Assembly (NCBI GenBank): GCA_900541565.1
Contig: UQKB01000030.1
Coordinates: 1 to 18,068 of the forward strand
Length of the DNA: 18,068 nt
From: an uncultured Oscillospiraceae bacterium
Lineage (GTDB): Bacteria > Bacillota > Clostridia > Oscillospirales > Acutalibacteraceae
Direction of reading: 5' to 3'
Under the pieces are notes generated by a model. The model saw nothing but the letters and a program-made list of their open reading frames with translations. It had not been told where the DNA came from and did not search any database. Of the stretch, positions 6,905 to 14,189 are shown in pieces. Both the position numbers and the translations under genes were made by a program. How positions within the stretch are numbered: the stretch's first letter is position 1; each line of letters begins with the position of its first letter.

Positions 6905-8199
6905 GCGCAGGCCTCCTCTATCTCAGAGCTGTTTTTAGGGAAGAGGCTGAGCTGTTCATGCTGCACAGGCAGCTGCCGGCGCATGAGGTCCAGCCCCTGC
7001 TGGGAAATGAGGCTGCGCAAAATGCTGTCCTGCGTGACGCGCAGGCCTTCATTGCATTTACCGCCTACGGTAATAAAGTACTGCGCCCGTTTAAGCACAA
7101 CGCCCATTTTTTTCAGACCGCTGTAGCTTAAAGGAGCGGCTTTCCGGGCGGTTATGATTCGTTTGGCGCTTGTAACGCCGATCCCCGGTACGCGCAGCAG
7201 TTCCCTGTACGGTGCGCGTGTTACTTCGATAGGGTACCGTTCCATATGGTTGAGTGCCCAGTTGCATTTGGGGTCGACCAGCGGGTTTAAGCTTTGGTGG
7301 CGTTCGTCAAGCAGCTCGTCTGCCTCAAAGCCGTAATAACGCAATAGCCAGTCGGCCTGATAAAGGCGGTGCTCCCGCAAAAGCGGCGGCGGCGTGCTGG
7401 CGGCGGGGAGCAGAGGATTGGAGGAGACCGGCATATAAGCAGAGAAAAACACGCGTTTGAGCTGGTACTTTTTATAAAGCGCGCTGCTCAGTTTTAAAAT
7501 TTGATAATCGGTGTCCGGCGTAGCGCCGATGATCATCTGCGTGCTTTGTCCGGCCGGGGCAAAACGCGGCGCATGGCGGTATTGTGCCAGCTCATGCTTG
7601 TTTTCACGCAGTCTGCCGCTGATAAAGCCCATAGGGGTTAAAATGGAATTTTTGGATTTGTCGGGCGCCAGCAGGCGCAAGCTTTTCTGGCTTGGCAGCT
7701 CAATATTGACGCTCATACGGTCGACCAGCATCCCCAGCCGGGTCAGCAGCGCCTGATCTGCGCCGGGGATGGCTTTTGCATGGATGTAGCCGTAAAAGTG
7801 GTAGGTATGCCGCAAAAGCTCAACCGTTTTTATGAGCTGTTCGCAGGTGTAGTCGGGGTTTTTTATTACGCCGGAGCTTAAAAAGAGGCCTTCTATATAA
7901 TTGCGCCGGTAAAACTGTATGGTAAGCTCGGCCAGCTCGCGCGGCGTGAAAGCGGCGCGCGGAAGATCGTTACTGCGCCGGTTGATGCAGTAAGCGCAGT
8001 CATAAATGCAAATATTGGTCATGAGCACTTTAAGCAGAGACACGCAGCGTCCGTCGGCAGAAAAGGTATGGCAAATGCCGCAGCCGGCGGCATTGCCTAT
8101 GCCGCGCCGCCCGTTTTTTCTGTTGATTCCACTGGAGGTGCAGGCTACGTCGTACTTGGCGCTGTCGGTTAAAATCTTAAGCTTATCGAGCAGTTCCAA
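6883..8199 (-). CDS. Radical SAM protein of the putative DNA modification/repair family (TIGR03916)
   Basis: 438 residues from a TTG start at 8199, chosen because AGGAGG lies eight bases upstream; a longer ATG reading from 8253 would run through the promoter. The radical SAM cluster motif is CIYDCAYC (Cys64, Cys68, Cys71). Extra cysteines at 20, 40, 43 and 52 precede it. A helix-hairpin-helix type stretch, LLRVPGIGVTSAKRII (334-349), suggests DNA binding. Near the end, QLSLF (416-420) fits the canonical bacterial sliding-clamp-binding pentapeptide. The family is known as a putative DNA modification or repair radical SAM enzyme linked to DUF4130 and uracil-DNA glycosylase; its substrate is unknown to me. 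It is distinct from spore photoproduct lyase. Two LexA-like boxes overlap its promoter, suggesting DNA-damage induction. Family assignment is firm; the repair role is inferred. Confidence 0.92.
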   Translation of the reverse strand: MELLDKLKILTDSAKYDVACTSSGINRKNGRRGIGNAAGCGICHTFSADGRCVSLLKVLMTNICIYDCAYCINRRSNDLPRAAFTPRELAELTIQFYRRNYIEGLFLSSGVIKNPDYTCEQLIKTVELLRHTYHFYGYIHAKAIPGADQALLTRLGMLVDRMSVNIELPSQKSLRLLAPDKSKNSILTPMGFISGRLRENKHELAQYRHAPRFAPAGQSTQMIIGATPDTDYQILKLSSALYKKYQLKRVFFSAYMPVSSNPLLPAASTPPPLLREHRLYQADWLLRYYGFEADELLDERHQSLNPLVDPKCNWALNHMERYPIEVTRAPYRELLRVPGIGVTSAKRIITARKAAPLSYSGLKKMGVVLKRAQYFITVGGKCNEGLRVTQDSILRSLISQQGLDLMRRQLPVQHEQLSLFPKNSSEIEEACACLHAGT

Positions 8200-8223
8200 C
8201 TTACATCCCTCCTGACATGTTTT

Positions 8224-8253
8224 AGTATACACCAGAACAAATGTTTTCGTCAA
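8224..8253 (-). promoter_or_regulatory. Sigma-A promoter of the radical SAM/DUF4130 operon
   Basis: Minus-strand -35 TTGACG (8248-8253) and -10 TATACT (8224-8229) with an 18-base spacer, about 24 bases before the TTG start. The spacer is occupied by a LexA-like box. Confidence 0.8.
8234..8247 (-). promoter_or_regulatory. LexA-like SOS box in the promoter spacer
   Basis: Plus-strand reading AGAACAAATGTTTT contains GAAC-N4-GTTT. It agrees with the Gram-positive LexA/DinR consensus CGAACRNRYGTTYC in the central 12 positions. It fills the space between -35 and -10, where a bound repressor would block RNA polymerase. Confidence 0.68.
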
Positions 8254-8260
8254 GAAAAAT

Positions 8261-8274
8261 CGAACAAATGTTTA
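8261..8274 (-). promoter_or_regulatory. Second LexA-like SOS box upstream of the -35
   Basis: Plus-strand reading CGAACAAATGTTTA matches 13 of 14 positions of the Gram-positive LexA consensus CGAACRNRYGTTYC. Its 12-base core is identical to the box at 8234-8247. The centres are about 27 bases apart. Confidence 0.72.
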
Positions 8275-8348
8275 AATTTGGGCGAGGTAAAAGCAAGAAG
8301 CATGGCGTTATCAAAGTTTGTACAAACAAAGGGGCTTCTATTTTTTTG

Positions 8349-8378
8349 TTGCAGGCGCGGTAGATCGTATGGTACAAT
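8349..8378 (+). promoter_or_regulatory. Promoter of the TIM44-like gene
   Basis: TTGCAG (8349-8354) and TACAAT (8373-8378), spacer 18, located 34 bases before the ATG. Divergent from the radical SAM promoter, about 100 bases from the nearer LexA-like box. Confidence 0.6.
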
Positions 8379-8411
8379 AAAAACACATTTACGAGGAAAT
8401 GGGGGTTCTGT

Positions 8412-9437
8412 ATGAGGAGACGGCTTGTTGCAGTTTTTTTGTCTGTATGTGTGGTATGCTTTCTGACTGCGGCCGGTTGTATGGGAGCAGGTGCTTTGCA
8501 GGCAAGACCGCTTGATGTGGGCAATTACAATGATTACGGCGGCGGCAACTATGGCGGCGGTTACGATGGCGGAAATTACGGCGGAGATTACGGCGGCGGA
8601 GTGATTTTCTTTGGAGGGGATGACGATGGCGACGGCTCCGGCGGAGGCGGCGGGATTGGTATAGTTGTGGCCATATTTGTCTTGCTGGTTGTGCTGATCC
8701 TTGTATTTGACAAGATGAAAAAGGCAAAGCGCCCGCCTGAAGGATCGGGCAGTATACCGGTGCAGCAGCCGCAAAACCACGAGGCAAGCATAATACCTGC
8801 GATTACGCAAATTGACCCGAACTTCAGCAACGATAAATTTATAGCGTGGACCAAGGAAGTGTTTATTACGCTGCAGCAGGCGTGGACGGCGCGTGACTGG
8901 TCAAAAATCCGCCCGTTTGAAAAGGAAGAGCTTTTCCGGCAGCATGAGATGCAGCTGCAGGAATATATCAATTTGAAGCGGATTAATAGGATTGAGCGAA
9001 TTAACATCCGGCAGGCATATTTACACAAATATGTGCGCGACAGCCAATACGAATACCTGACGGTATACATGTCTACGCGTATGGTAGACTATATTATAGA
9101 CGAACAGACCCGCAAGGTTCTAAAGGGAGACCCCAATACAGATTGTTATTTGGATTATGTGCTTACGTTTATGCGTAAAACAGGGGTAAAAACAAAGGAT
9201 GCGGCCAGCACCGCCGTTTCCAGGTCGTGTCCGCACTGTGGCGCGCCGATGCAGGTTACAAGCGCAGGCAAGTGTGAATATTGCGGCAGTATTATTACCA
9301 CCGGTGAATTTGATTGGGTGCTTGCAGAAATGGACGCAGTCAAACCGGGGATCCACATAGATAATACAGGCGTTATCATTCAGGATAGCGGCACGCAGAG
9401 TAAAGAAGGCGAAAACAACGGCGATACGCCGCAGTAA
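8412..9437 (+). CDS. Membrane protein with Gly-rich segment, TIM44-like domain and zinc ribbon
   Basis: 341 residues. An N-terminal signal or first membrane segment (about 4-28) is followed by a Gly/Tyr/Asp-rich low-complexity stretch (37-82, GGGNYGGGYDGG), a transmembrane helix (82-99, IGIVVAIFVLLVVLILVF) with basic residues just after it, a TIM44-like domain (about 134-262) and a two-pair cysteine zinc ribbon CPHC...CEYC (273-291). The charge pattern suggests the TIM44-like part and ribbon are cytoplasmic. Bacterial TIM44-like proteins are uncharacterised for the most part; I can assign no reaction. AAGC near residue 23 is a poor lipobox, so lipidation is doubtful. The ATG follows GGGGG at six bases. 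A hairpin follows the gene. Confidence 0.85.
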   Translation: MRRRLVAVFLSVCVVCFLTAAGCMGAGALQARPLDVGNYNDYGGGNYGGGYDGGNYGGDYGGGVIFFGGDDDGDGSGGGGGIGIVVAIFVLLVVLILVFDKMKKAKRPPEGSGSIPVQQPQNHEASIIPAITQIDPNFSNDKFIAWTKEVFITLQQAWTARDWSKIRPFEKEELFRQHEMQLQEYINLKRINRIERINIRQAYLHKYVRDSQYEYLTVYMSTRMVDYIIDEQTRKVLKGDPNTDCYLDYVLTFMRKTGVKTKDAASTAVSRSCPHCGAPMQVTSAGKCEYCGSIITTGEFDWVLAEMDAVKPGIHIDNTGVIIQDSGTQSKEGENNGDTPQ

Positions 9438-9466
9438 ACAAGGATTGTTTCCATATGGCGATCAGG

Positions 9467-9496
9467 CGCATTTGGCGGAAGCATTCGCCAAATGCG
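9467..9496 (+). terminator. Hairpin between the TIM44-like gene and metF
   Basis: Perfect 11-bp stem CGCATTTGGCG with an eight-base loop, followed by only four T residues then CC. Probably a moderate terminator of the TIM44-like gene. No separate promoter fits between it and metF. Confidence 0.6.
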
Positions 9497-9534
9497 TTTT
9501 CCATAAAAATGAAAAAAGGAAAGGATAGGGAAAT

Positions 9535-10398
9535 ATGCATATAAAAGATAAATTTCGCAAAGGGAAAACAGTCTTTTCTTTTGAGATTTTCCCACCCAAA
9601 AAAACAAGCCCGATTGAAACCATATACAACACATTGGAGCAGTTGGGCGATTTAAAGCCTGATTTTATCAGCGTAACCTATAGCGCAGGAGGCGGGGGCG
9701 CTGCGCAGACAAGCTGCGAGATTGCTTCGCGGATTAAAAATACTTATGGAATAGAAGCTATGGCGCACTTGACTTGTCTGAACAATTCAAAAGAAGAGGT
9801 TCGGGCAATTTTGCAGGAACTGCGGGACAACCATATTGAAAATATTTTGGCTTTGCGCGGCGACAGAAACCCGGACGTGCCGCCGAAAATGGATTTCTGC
9901 CATGCAAGCGATCTGGTGCGGTTTATCCGGGAATGCGACCCGGGTTTTGGAATTTCGGGCGCATGCTACCCGGAGGTACATATGGAGTCAAAGGATGGGG
10001 TTGAAGACATTCTGAACCTGCGCAAAAAAGTGGAAATGGGTGCGCAGCACCTGATCACACAACTGTTTTTTGACAACCAGAGCTTTTACCGCTTTCGTGA
10101 GCGATGCCAGATTGCAGGGATCAACGTGCCGATAGAGGCAGGCATTATGCCGGTAGTCAACAGAAAACAGATCGAGCGCATGGTGTCTATCAGCGGTGCA
10201 AGCCTGCCTGTAAAATTTACGAAAATTATGCAGAAATATGGGGAAAACCCGGAAGCCATGCGCGACGCCGGAATTGCCTATGCAGTTGACCAGATTGTAG
10301 ACCTGATTTCCAACGGCGTTGACGGCATACATCTGTATACCATGAACAACCCATATGTTGCAAGGCGCATTAGTGAAAGCATAAAGACACTGCTTTAA
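9535..10398 (+). CDS. metF: 5,10-methylenetetrahydrofolate reductase
   Basis: Flavoprotein of one-carbon metabolism that interconverts methylene- and methyl-tetrahydrofolate, supplying the methyl group used by the downstream methionine synthase. 287 residues, a full-length bacterial MetF. Visible motifs: FSFEIFPPK (14-22, containing the conserved catalytic Glu17), AHLTC (77-81), LRGDRN (107-112), ACYPEVH (143-149) and QLFFDNQSFYRF (176-187). The ATG follows an AGGAAAGGATAGGG purine run. First gene of a three-gene set with the MetH activation protein and metH, with a 25-base gap to the next gene. Cytoplasmic. No partner MetV-type zinc protein is seen here. Confidence 0.96.
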   Translation: MHIKDKFRKGKTVFSFEIFPPKKTSPIETIYNTLEQLGDLKPDFISVTYSAGGGGAAQTSCEIASRIKNTYGIEAMAHLTCLNNSKEEVRAILQELRDNHIENILALRGDRNPDVPPKMDFCHASDLVRFIRECDPGFGISGACYPEVHMESKDGVEDILNLRKKVEMGAQHLITQLFFDNQSFYRFRERCQIAGINVPIEAGIMPVVNRKQIERMVSISGASLPVKFTKIMQKYGENPEAMRDAGIAYAVDQIVDLISNGVDGIHLYTMNNPYVARRISESIKTLL

Positions 10399-10423
10399 AT
10401 TTGTTTGTTGGGAGCCGATAGGA

Positions 10424-11095
10424 TTGATCAAGCTGGAAGGCCTGGACCATACAGAGGCGTTGCGGTATTTGGGTATGCAGGGAAAAACGCCCGATGCAGC
10501 TACGGCGCGCCTGTTGGAAGACTGTGAAAAAGAGCTGCTTGCTGCAGTGAAGCCCGCATATATTTACCGTTGTTTTGAGATTACGCATACACTAGGCGGC
10601 GTGGCGCTTGCAGGCTGCGGGCTGCTACTTACCGGAAAAGAGATATACAGCCATCTGGAAGGCTGTGAGAAGGCGGTTTTACTGTGCGCGACGGTTTCCG
10701 CCGGGGTAGACGGGCTGATCCGCAAAGCGCAGGTGGAAGACATGGCAAGGGCGGTTGTATTGGATGCGTTGGCAAGCGTTGCGGTGGAACAGCTGTGCCA
10801 GAAGCTGGAAGAGCAGATTGGCTGCAATTTTGCGCAGTATTATAAAACCTGGCGGTTCAGCCCCGGGTACGGCGACTTACCCATTGAACTGCAGCGGGAC
10901 TTTTTAAACGTGCTGGACGCACCGCGCAAAATCGGCGTTTGCACAAGCGAAAGCTGTATGCTCACGCCGGCAAAATCGGTAACAGCCGTGATCGGGCTTT
11001 CCAGAGAAGAGATCAAGAAAAAAAGGCGCAGCTGCGCAGACTGTACCATGCGGGAGCGCTGCGCATTCAGAAAGGCAGGCGAGCGCTGTGTTTAA
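10424..11095 (+). CDS. Stand-alone methionine synthase (B12-dependent) activation domain protein
   Basis: 223 residues equivalent to the C-terminal AdoMet-binding reactivation domain of E. coli-type MetH, made here as a separate protein. Its role is reductive methylation of cob(II)alamin with S-adenosylmethionine when the cofactor becomes oxidised. The marker motif RFSPGYGDLP (144-153) and CTSESCMLTPAKSVTAVIGLS (173-193) are conserved in this domain. The C-terminus has a Cys cluster (204, 207, 213, 222; CADC...RERC), common in stand-alone versions, possibly a metal site. The start is TTG at 10424 with GGGAG nine bases upstream. It overlaps metH by eight bases, so coupling is likely. Confidence 0.9.
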   Translation: MIKLEGLDHTEALRYLGMQGKTPDAATARLLEDCEKELLAAVKPAYIYRCFEITHTLGGVALAGCGLLLTGKEIYSHLEGCEKAVLLCATVSAGVDGLIRKAQVEDMARAVVLDALASVAVEQLCQKLEEQIGCNFAQYYKTWRFSPGYGDLPIELQRDFLNVLDAPRKIGVCTSESCMLTPAKSVTAVIGLSREEIKKKRRSCADCTMRERCAFRKAGERCV

Positions 11096-13448
11096 AACAC
11101 TTTTGGAAAGCGGCGGCTATATTATGCTTGACGGGGCTATGGGAACAATGCTCCAGGCAAAGGGGCTTAAGGCCGGGGAGATGCCGGAGCTGCTGTCTTT
11201 GACCCATGCCGATACAATTGTGCAGATCCACAAGGAATATATACAGGCAGGCGCGCAGGTGGTCTATACCAATACCTTCGGTGCAAACCGCTATAAGCTT
11301 TCCGACTATAAGGCAAGCGTGCAGCAGGTTATAGGTGCGGCGGTGGAAAACGCCCGGCGCGCCTGTGAAGGGACAAACACGCTTGTGGCACTGGATATAG
11401 GTCCTGTGGGCAAGCTGCTGGAGCCAAACGGCACGCTTGCTTTTGAGCAGGCATACGATATTTTTAAGGAGCAGGTGTTGGCCGGGCAGGGCGCAGATTT
11501 GATTGTATTGGAAACGATGACCGACCTGTACGAGCTTAAGGCCGCGCTGCTTGCTGTAAAGGAAAACAGCGCGCTGCCGGTTATGTGTACGATGACATTT
11601 GAGCAGAATATGCGTACATTTACAGGCTGTTCTGTGCCGGCTATGGCACTTACGCTTTCCGGACTGGGGGCAGATGCCATAGGCGTTAACTGTTCGCTGG
11701 GGCCGGATGAACTGTACCCGATTGTAGAAGAGCTTGTAAAATGGACAAAGCTTCCAATTGCGGTCAAGCCCAACGCCGGGCTGCCCGACCCCGTGACAAA
11801 CCAATATAACGTAACGCCGCAGGACTTTGCGGAAAGCATACGCCGCCTTTTGCCGCTGGGCGTGCAGGTTGTGGGTGGGTGCTGCGGCACAACGCCGGAA
11901 TATATGCGCCAGGTGAAGAAAGCGCTTTGTGGCCATGCGCCTGTAAAAAGGCGGGTGCAAGTCCCACATGCTGTGTGCAGCGCGGCAAAGACAGTGCGCA
12001 CAGATTGCCCGAGGATTGTGGGAGAGCGAATCAATCCCACCGGGAAAAAGCGCTTTAAAGAGGCGCTGAAAAACAACGACATGGACTATATTTTGGCACA
12101 GGCCATTGAGCAGGTGCGCGCAGGCGCAGAAATTTTGGATGTAAACGTAGGCCTGCCGGAGGTCGACGAAAAAAATATGATGGTCAAAGCAGTCAAAGCG
12201 TTGCAGAGCGTGACAGACGCGCCGCTGCAGATTGATTCGACTAACCCGCAGGTTTTACAAGCGGCATTGCGCGTATATAATGGTAAGCCGGTGGTCAATT
12301 CTGTCAATGGGGAGGAAAAGTCGCTTTGTACAGTGCTGCCGCTTGTAAAAAAATATGGTGCGGCGGTGATAGGACTGACGCTGGATGAAAACGGGATTCC
12401 CCAAACGGCGCAGGGACGCTTTGCAATAGCAAAGCGTATTGTAGACCGAGCGTGCGCGCTGGGCATTGAAAAGGGCGATATTTTTATTGACTGTTTAACG
12501 CTTACGGCTTCTGCTGAGCAGGAAGGCGCCATGCAGACGCTCTTGGCGCTTAAGCGTGTAAAGGAGGAGCTGGGTGTAAAGACAGCGCTTGGCGTTTCGA
12601 ATATATCGTTTGGGCTGCCGAACAGAGAGCTGGTAAACGCAACGTTTCTGGCAATGGCGCTGCAAAACGGGCTGGACCTGCCGATTATCAATCCAAATGC
12701 CGCTGCAATGACAGGCGCAGTGCGCGCCTACAGGCTGCTTGCAAATATAGACCGAAACGCCGCGGAGTTTATCGCTGCGTATAACAAAGACAAAATTGAA
12801 CAGGAAAAGAAAGTGGAGGATTCTGGCGAAATAGACCTTCCGTACGCAATAGAAAACGGCCTGAAGGGTGACTGCGCCCGCCTGACGCAAAAGCTTTTGG
12901 AAACAACCGGCGCGATGGATATTGTAAACGGCATTTTGATCCCCGCGCTGGACAAAACAGGCGTGCAGTTTGAACAGGGAAAGATTTTTCTGCCGCAGTT
13001 GATTCAAAGTGCAACAGCGGCGCAGAGCTGCTTTGAGGTGATTAAAAAAAAGCTGGCGGACGACAAAGGCACGCCCGTCAGTAAGGGAAAGATTGTGCTT
13101 GCCACCGTAAAGGGCGACATACACGACATTGGAAAAAATATTGTGAAGGTTTTGCTTGAAAATTACGGCTATACAGTTTTAGACCTGGGAAAGGACGTGC
13201 CGCCTCAAGCGGTATTGGAAGCGGTGCGTGCAAACAAGGTGCGGCTGGTGGGCTTATCTGCATTGATGACGACCACGCTGTGTTCGATGGAGGACACCAT
13301 TGCATTGCTTAAGAAAAGCGGCTGTAGCTGTAAGGTGATGGTGGGCGGCGCGGTGCTTACCGCAGAATACGCACAAAAGATCGGTGCAGATTATTATTGC
13401 AGGGATGCAAAGGAAAGCGTAGACACAGCGCGTCTGGTTTTAGGCTGA
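11088..13448 (+). CDS. metH: Cobalamin-dependent methionine synthase, lacking the activation domain
   Basis: Transfers the methyl group of methyltetrahydrofolate to homocysteine through methylcobalamin. 786 residues from a GTG start, overlapping the preceding gene. Domains: homocysteine-binding barrel (1 to about 290) with zinc ligands Cys202 (GVNCSLGP), Cys265 and Cys266 (GGCCGTTP); methyl-folate (pterin-binding) barrel (about 308-565, IVGERINPTGKKR); cobalamin cap helices (about 582-660); cobalamin-binding Rossmann domain (668-786) with DIHDIG (677-682), His679 being the expected axial ligand. The fourth reactivation domain of E. coli MetH is absent and is supplied by the adjacent gene. No cobalamin or SAM riboswitch was recognised upstream of the operon. 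Confidence 0.96.
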   Translation: MFKTLLESGGYIMLDGAMGTMLQAKGLKAGEMPELLSLTHADTIVQIHKEYIQAGAQVVYTNTFGANRYKLSDYKASVQQVIGAAVENARRACEGTNTLVALDIGPVGKLLEPNGTLAFEQAYDIFKEQVLAGQGADLIVLETMTDLYELKAALLAVKENSALPVMCTMTFEQNMRTFTGCSVPAMALTLSGLGADAIGVNCSLGPDELYPIVEELVKWTKLPIAVKPNAGLPDPVTNQYNVTPQDFAESIRRLLPLGVQVVGGCCGTTPEYMRQVKKALCGHAPVKRRVQVPHAVCSAAKTVRTDCPRIVGERINPTGKKRFKEALKNNDMDYILAQAIEQVRAGAEILDVNVGLPEVDEKNMMVKAVKALQSVTDAPLQIDSTNPQVLQAALRVYNGKPVVNSVNGEEKSLCTVLPLVKKYGAAVIGLTLDENGIPQTAQGRFAIAKRIVDRACALGIEKGDIFIDCLTLTASAEQEGAMQTLLALKRVKEELGVKTALGVSNISFGLPNRELVNATFLAMALQNGLDLPIINPNAAAMTGAVRAYRLLANIDRNAAEFIAAYNKDKIEQEKKVEDSGEIDLPYAIENGLKGDCARLTQKLLETTGAMDIVNGILIPALDKTGVQFEQGKIFLPQLIQSATAAQSCFEVIKKKLADDKGTPVSKGKIVLATVKGDIHDIGKNIVKVLLENYGYTVLDLGKDVPPQAVLEAVRANKVRLVGLSALMTTTLCSMEDTIALLKKSGCSCKVMVGGAVLTAEYAQKIGADYYCRDAKESVDTARLVLG

Positions 13449-13458
13449 ATAAAAAACG

Positions 13459-13495
13459 AAAGAGGGTAACACCATTTTAAAGTGCTGCCCTCTTT
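13459..13495. terminator. First hairpin after metH
   Basis: AAAGAGGG pairs with CCCTCTTT, continued by an imperfect inner stem. On the plus strand it lacks a T-tract; on the minus strand CGTTTTTTATT follows, so it might also act against minus-strand transcription. Confidence 0.5.
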
Positions 13496-13521
13496 AAGAT
13501 CTATGCAGGCTAAAATAAAAC

Positions 13522-13557
13522 AAAGCAGCTTCTTATCAAAGGATAAGAAGCTGCTTT
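13522..13557. terminator. Bidirectional terminator between metH and the basic Ala/Lys-rich gene
   Basis: Perfect 16-bp stem AAAGCAGCTTCTTATC with a four-base loop. The plus strand runs into TTTTTA, ending the metF-metH unit; the minus strand runs into TTTGTTTTATTTT, ending the convergent gene whose stop is at 13582. Confidence 0.9.
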
Positions 13558-13581
13558 TTACAGAGCTAAAACTATTTTTGA

Positions 13582-14016
13582 TCAGCAGAAGTAAACGTCC
13601 ATTCTGTTGCCTTCCAGTTCGCCGTTTACAACAAAATACGCGGCGTTCTCCTCCGGCTTTACGTAAACCTCAAGCGTTTTGATAGCGTCCTTGCCGCCCT
13701 GCGCCTTATAGGTTGCTTCTACGTTCTTAACAATCTCTTCCGCAGCGACTTTAACGCCGTTGAATTCAATAAACAAAGAAACTTCTGCAGCCTTCTTTGC
13801 AGGTGCCTTTTTTGCCGCCGTTGTCTTTGCGGCCGCCGTTTTTGTAGCCGTTGTCTTTGCAGCGGTTGCTTTTTTAGCGGCTGTCGTCGTTTTTGCAGCT
13901 GCAGCCTTGGGGGCTTCTGCTGCCTTTGGAGCAGTTGTTTTTCCTTCTGTTACTTTTGCGGCAGCGGCCTTTGTCTCCGTTGCCTTTGCAGGGGTTGTCT
14001 TCTTTGCCTGTGCCAT
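13582..14016 (-). CDS. Ala/Lys/Thr-rich basic protein with DUF6465-like C-terminus
   Basis: 144 residues from the ATG at 14016 (MAQAKKTT); the extra upstream codons of the longer reading run into the leader. The first ~75 residues are a repetitive Ala/Lys/Thr tract (AAKTTAAKKA-type units), very basic and histone-H1-like. The last ~65 residues form a folded-looking domain (VSLFIEFNGVKVAAEEIVKN ... AAYFVVNGELEGNRMDVYF) that I associate with DUF6465, found in clostridia. Function is unknown; nucleic acid binding by the tail is an inference. It has a perfect consensus promoter, so high expression is expected. GAAGG about eight bases upstream serves as ribosome binding site. Confidence 0.82.
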   Translation of the reverse strand: MAQAKKTTPAKATETKAAAAKVTEGKTTAPKAAEAPKAAAAKTTTAAKKATAAKTTATKTAAAKTTAAKKAPAKKAAEVSLFIEFNGVKVAAEEIVKNVEATYKAQGGKDAIKTLEVYVKPEENAAYFVVNGELEGNRMDVYFC

Positions 14017-14089
14017 CTTAACATACCTTCTTTCAGAATATAAAAATCGCAATTTAAGCTTTTTTAATATGCGGCTTTACCACGCAGCT

Positions 14090-14118
14090 ATTATATACCG
14101 CTTTTTTTATTCTGTCAA
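14090..14118 (-). promoter_or_regulatory. Perfect sigma-A consensus promoter for the basic protein gene
   Basis: Minus-strand TTGACA (14113-14118) and TATAAT (14090-14095) with the ideal 17-base spacer. Leader of about 70 bases to the ATG at 14016. No operator-like repeat overlaps it, suggesting constitutive strong expression. Confidence 0.88.
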
Positions 14119-14189
14119 ACAAATGGCGGTTTAATCGCAATTTTTCTGTTTCTGTAACAATTTTTCAGCATGAGATGGAAGGTTATTAA

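Noticed and set aside
8200..8253. Longer ATG start for the radical SAM protein at 8253
   Set aside because: The extra 18 residues would be encoded across the -35, the -10 and a LexA-like box. The TTG at 8199 has AGGAGG at the right distance and gives the family-typical N-terminus.
8250..8810. Minus-strand frames rich in Arg/His/Cys across the Gly-rich coding region
   Set aside because: Artefact of reading the GGC/GGA repeats of the TIM44-like gene on the other strand.
11067..13305. Several long minus-strand frames inside metH
   Set aside because: Shadows of a confidently identified gene; none has a start site, motif or codon pattern of its own.
13459..13557. Possible T-box or other riboswitch after metH
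   Set aside because: Only two hairpins, no T-box core motif, and no downstream plus-strand gene to control; simple terminators explain it.
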